Part shown: one piece after another, positions 62,972 through 64,000 of the stretch | How positions within the stretch are numbered: position 1 is the first letter of the stretch | How the letters are laid out: the number at the start of each line of letters is the position of its first letter | Origin: Pirellula staleyi DSM 6068 | Lineage (GTDB): Bacteria > Planctomycetota > Planctomycetia > Pirellulales > Pirellulaceae | Reading direction: 5' to 3' | Assembly (NCBI GenBank): GCA_945900945.1 | Contig: CAMDKL010000002.1 | Coordinates: forward strand, 44,232 to 108,231 | DNA: 64,000 bases | The notes under the pieces: model-generated | What the model saw: only the letters and a program-made list of their open reading frames with translations | Databases searched by the model: none | What the model was told of the DNA's origin: nothing | Position numbers and translations under genes: made by a program

Positions 62972-63199
62972 ATCGGACTAGAATAACCCTTGGCCGGGGG
63001 AGTTGGCTGGCATTGGGCATGGAACATTTTGCTGCCAATGTCCAACGAAGTATGCCTTGAGCTATTTTAAAGAGCGGCACCGCATTTGCTTAAAGTCCGC
63101 TGGGACCTGTGTGACCAAACGTGTCACGAGGTCATGCCAGAATTTGCAATCGGGTCTGATTTCAGGTTTCTATCGCGTACTCTCCAGGAATTATCAAAA

Positions 63200-63709
63200 A
63201 TGTTTACCCGCTGTTTGCTCGTAGCATGTTTCATCGGATCGATTGGATTCAGTGGCATTGCTCGTGCTCAATCTGATGACAATCGAAACAAACAACGATT
63301 ACCAAATACGCAATGGTACTCTGGGATCGGTGGCCACAGCGGTGATCGAACCACCTTCCGCGATGCATCCGGTCGGATGCAGGGCTCTGCGACACAGTCA
63401 GGCAGTCGAACAACATTCCGCGATAGTTCGGGGAGAACTGTTGGATCGGCGGATACTTCTGGAAACCGAACAACGGTCCGCGACGCAAGCGGTAGAACGG
63501 TTGAGACGGCGAGCAGTAACCGGGATCGCACAACGTTTCGATCGTCTAGCGGCAGCAACTTAGGTTCTGCAAGTCAGTCGAAAAATCAAACGACGTTTCG
63601 AGATGCTAGTGGGCGCTCGATTGGATCCTCAAGCAAAAGTGGGAATCGAACTACATTTCGAGATAACTCGGGGAGGTCGACGGGATCTGCCAACAAAAGC
63701 AGTAAGTAG
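63200..63709 (+). CDS. Exported protein built of six 20-residue repeats
   Basis: A start at 63200 gives a signal peptide (CLLVACFIGSIGFSGIARA), with AGGA some 11 bases upstream. Residues 47-166 are six tandem copies of a 20-residue unit close to SGNRTTFRDASGRTVGSASS. The unit is rich in Ser, Gly, Thr and Arg, with a conserved RTTFRDxSGR core, and probably folds as a short beta-hairpin stacked into a repeat domain or stays extended. No known enzyme motif. It probably functions at the cell surface or in the periplasm. The ORF-track start at 63086 is rejected. Confidence 0.8.
   Translation: MFTRCLLVACFIGSIGFSGIARAQSDDNRNKQRLPNTQWYSGIGGHSGDRTTFRDASGRMQGSATQSGSRTTFRDSSGRTVGSADTSGNRTTVRDASGRTVETASSNRDRTTFRSSSGSNLGSASQSKNQTTFRDASGRSIGSSSKSGNRTTFRDNSGRSTGSANKSSK
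63338..63697 (+). repeat. Six tandem 60-base coding repeats
   Basis: Each unit encodes the 20-residue motif with core RTTFRDxSGR. Units are diverged at the DNA level rather than identical, so the array is fairly old. Confidence 0.85.
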
Positions 63710-63816
63710 CAAACCTGTGGACGTTGGAATTCGTTTGGAAGCGAGTTTGTCGGACGACGAACAGGAAACCGATTATCGACCATCGTTTGCTCAAAGTCCG
63801 CAGAATCGGTTAGTCT

Positions 63817-64000
63817 TCAACTATCCTTCCGATACGGCTTGCGATTGTTGGGTAAGCGCCCACCATGACCGGGGTTAGATTTTGGCGGCGCGGGGTTGAT
63901 TTGCGGGGTAGTTTTTGCTTGTGGCAACGTCGCCACTTTTTCAAAGACCAACTCAACTCGCGAGGCCATCGTGACCCGATCTCCAGACTCCGCCAAAGCC
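63817..64000 (-). CDS. C-terminal end of an unidentified protein (runs off the right edge)
   Basis: The reverse strand is open from the window edge to a TGA at 63817: ALAESGDRVTMASRVELVFE, KVATLPQAKTTPQINPAPP and a basic tail. The first part looks like real protein; the tail is Pro/Asn/Lys-rich and disordered. No family can be assigned from ~60 residues. Confidence 0.45.
   Translation of the reverse strand, partial: ALAESGDRVTMASRVELVFEKVATLPQAKTTPQINPAPPKSNPGHGGRLPNNRKPYRKDS

Noticed and set aside
63338-63697. CRISPR-like array from regular repeats
   Set aside because: The repeats are contiguous, coding and diverged, without spacers or cas genes.
1-64000. tRNA or rRNA genes
   Set aside because: No cloverleaf with a TTCGA-type arm plus acceptor pairing, and no rRNA-like stretch, was noticed by eye; tRNAscan-SE and Infernal would be needed to exclude them fully.

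Overview
The window looks like a chromosomal segment of a planctomycete, most likely of the Pirellulaceae group. The basis is gene content read from the ORFs: a DUF1501 Tat-exported protein, a Tat-exported xylose-isomerase-like sugar epimerase, SHD1, DUF1573 and YHYH domain proteins, sulfatase remnants, an ECF-type sigma/anti-sigma pair, a peptidase C25 and many TTG/GTG starts with weak Shine-Dalgarno sites. No rRNA, tRNA, CRISPR array or complete transposase was seen.

Layout. 0-16 kb: the N-terminus of a Ser/Thr kinase, exported or membrane metabolic enzymes (sugar epimerase-like, SGNH/TPR protein, ChbG-type deacetylase, double alpha/beta hydrolase, M16 peptidase), a two-component pair, a Gfo/Idh/MocA dehydrogenase and an ADP-ribosylglycohydrolase-like protein. 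16-29.5 kb: mostly plus-strand genes for a coiled-coil exported protein, DUF4416, a WecA/MraY-type glycosyl-phosphate transferase, an O-antigen ligase-like polymerase, DUF1573, a multiheme cytochrome, a transglutaminase, a gingipain-like peptidase, a SpoU methyltransferase and a PP2C phosphatase. 29.5-36.8 kb: a minus-strand operon with a microbial rhodopsin and all the late steps needed to make its retinal (crtE-like, crtB, crtI, crtY, blh), most junctions overlapping by 4 bases. 36.9-53.8 kb: a light and DNA-damage region with a membrane protein divergent from rhodopsin, an SDR-DUF2867 membrane protein, photolyase, DUF2256, a Nei-type glycosylase, a TIGR03643 protein, the four-gene ligase-associated DNA repair module, an AlkA-type glycosylase and remnants of a second photolyase and of a COG3380 flavoprotein. 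53.8-59.5 kb: a decayed region bounded by inverted repeats, with a sigma/anti-sigma pair, a mosaic sulfatase pseudogene, an SHD1-YHYH-PEBP protein and a broken ceramidase gene. 59.6-64 kb: DUF1501, a stand-alone AP2-domain protein, DUF2834 and an exported protein made of 20-residue repeats.

How the parts fit. The rhodopsin operon should yield a self-contained light-driven proton pump: crtE-like, crtB, crtI and crtY make beta-carotene, Blh splits it to retinal and the opsin binds it. The adjoining genes mostly deal with UV or other DNA damage, so the 30-53 kb stretch reads as a combined light-harvesting and light-damage island. No ketolase or hydroxylase is present, so carotenoids beyond beta-carotene would need genes elsewhere.

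The most unusual observations are the complete rhodopsin/retinal cassette in a planctomycete-like background next to a photorepair cluster, several deletion scars joining unrelated gene fragments, and several families of short dispersed repeats. All functional calls come from reading motifs by eye; no database search was run.
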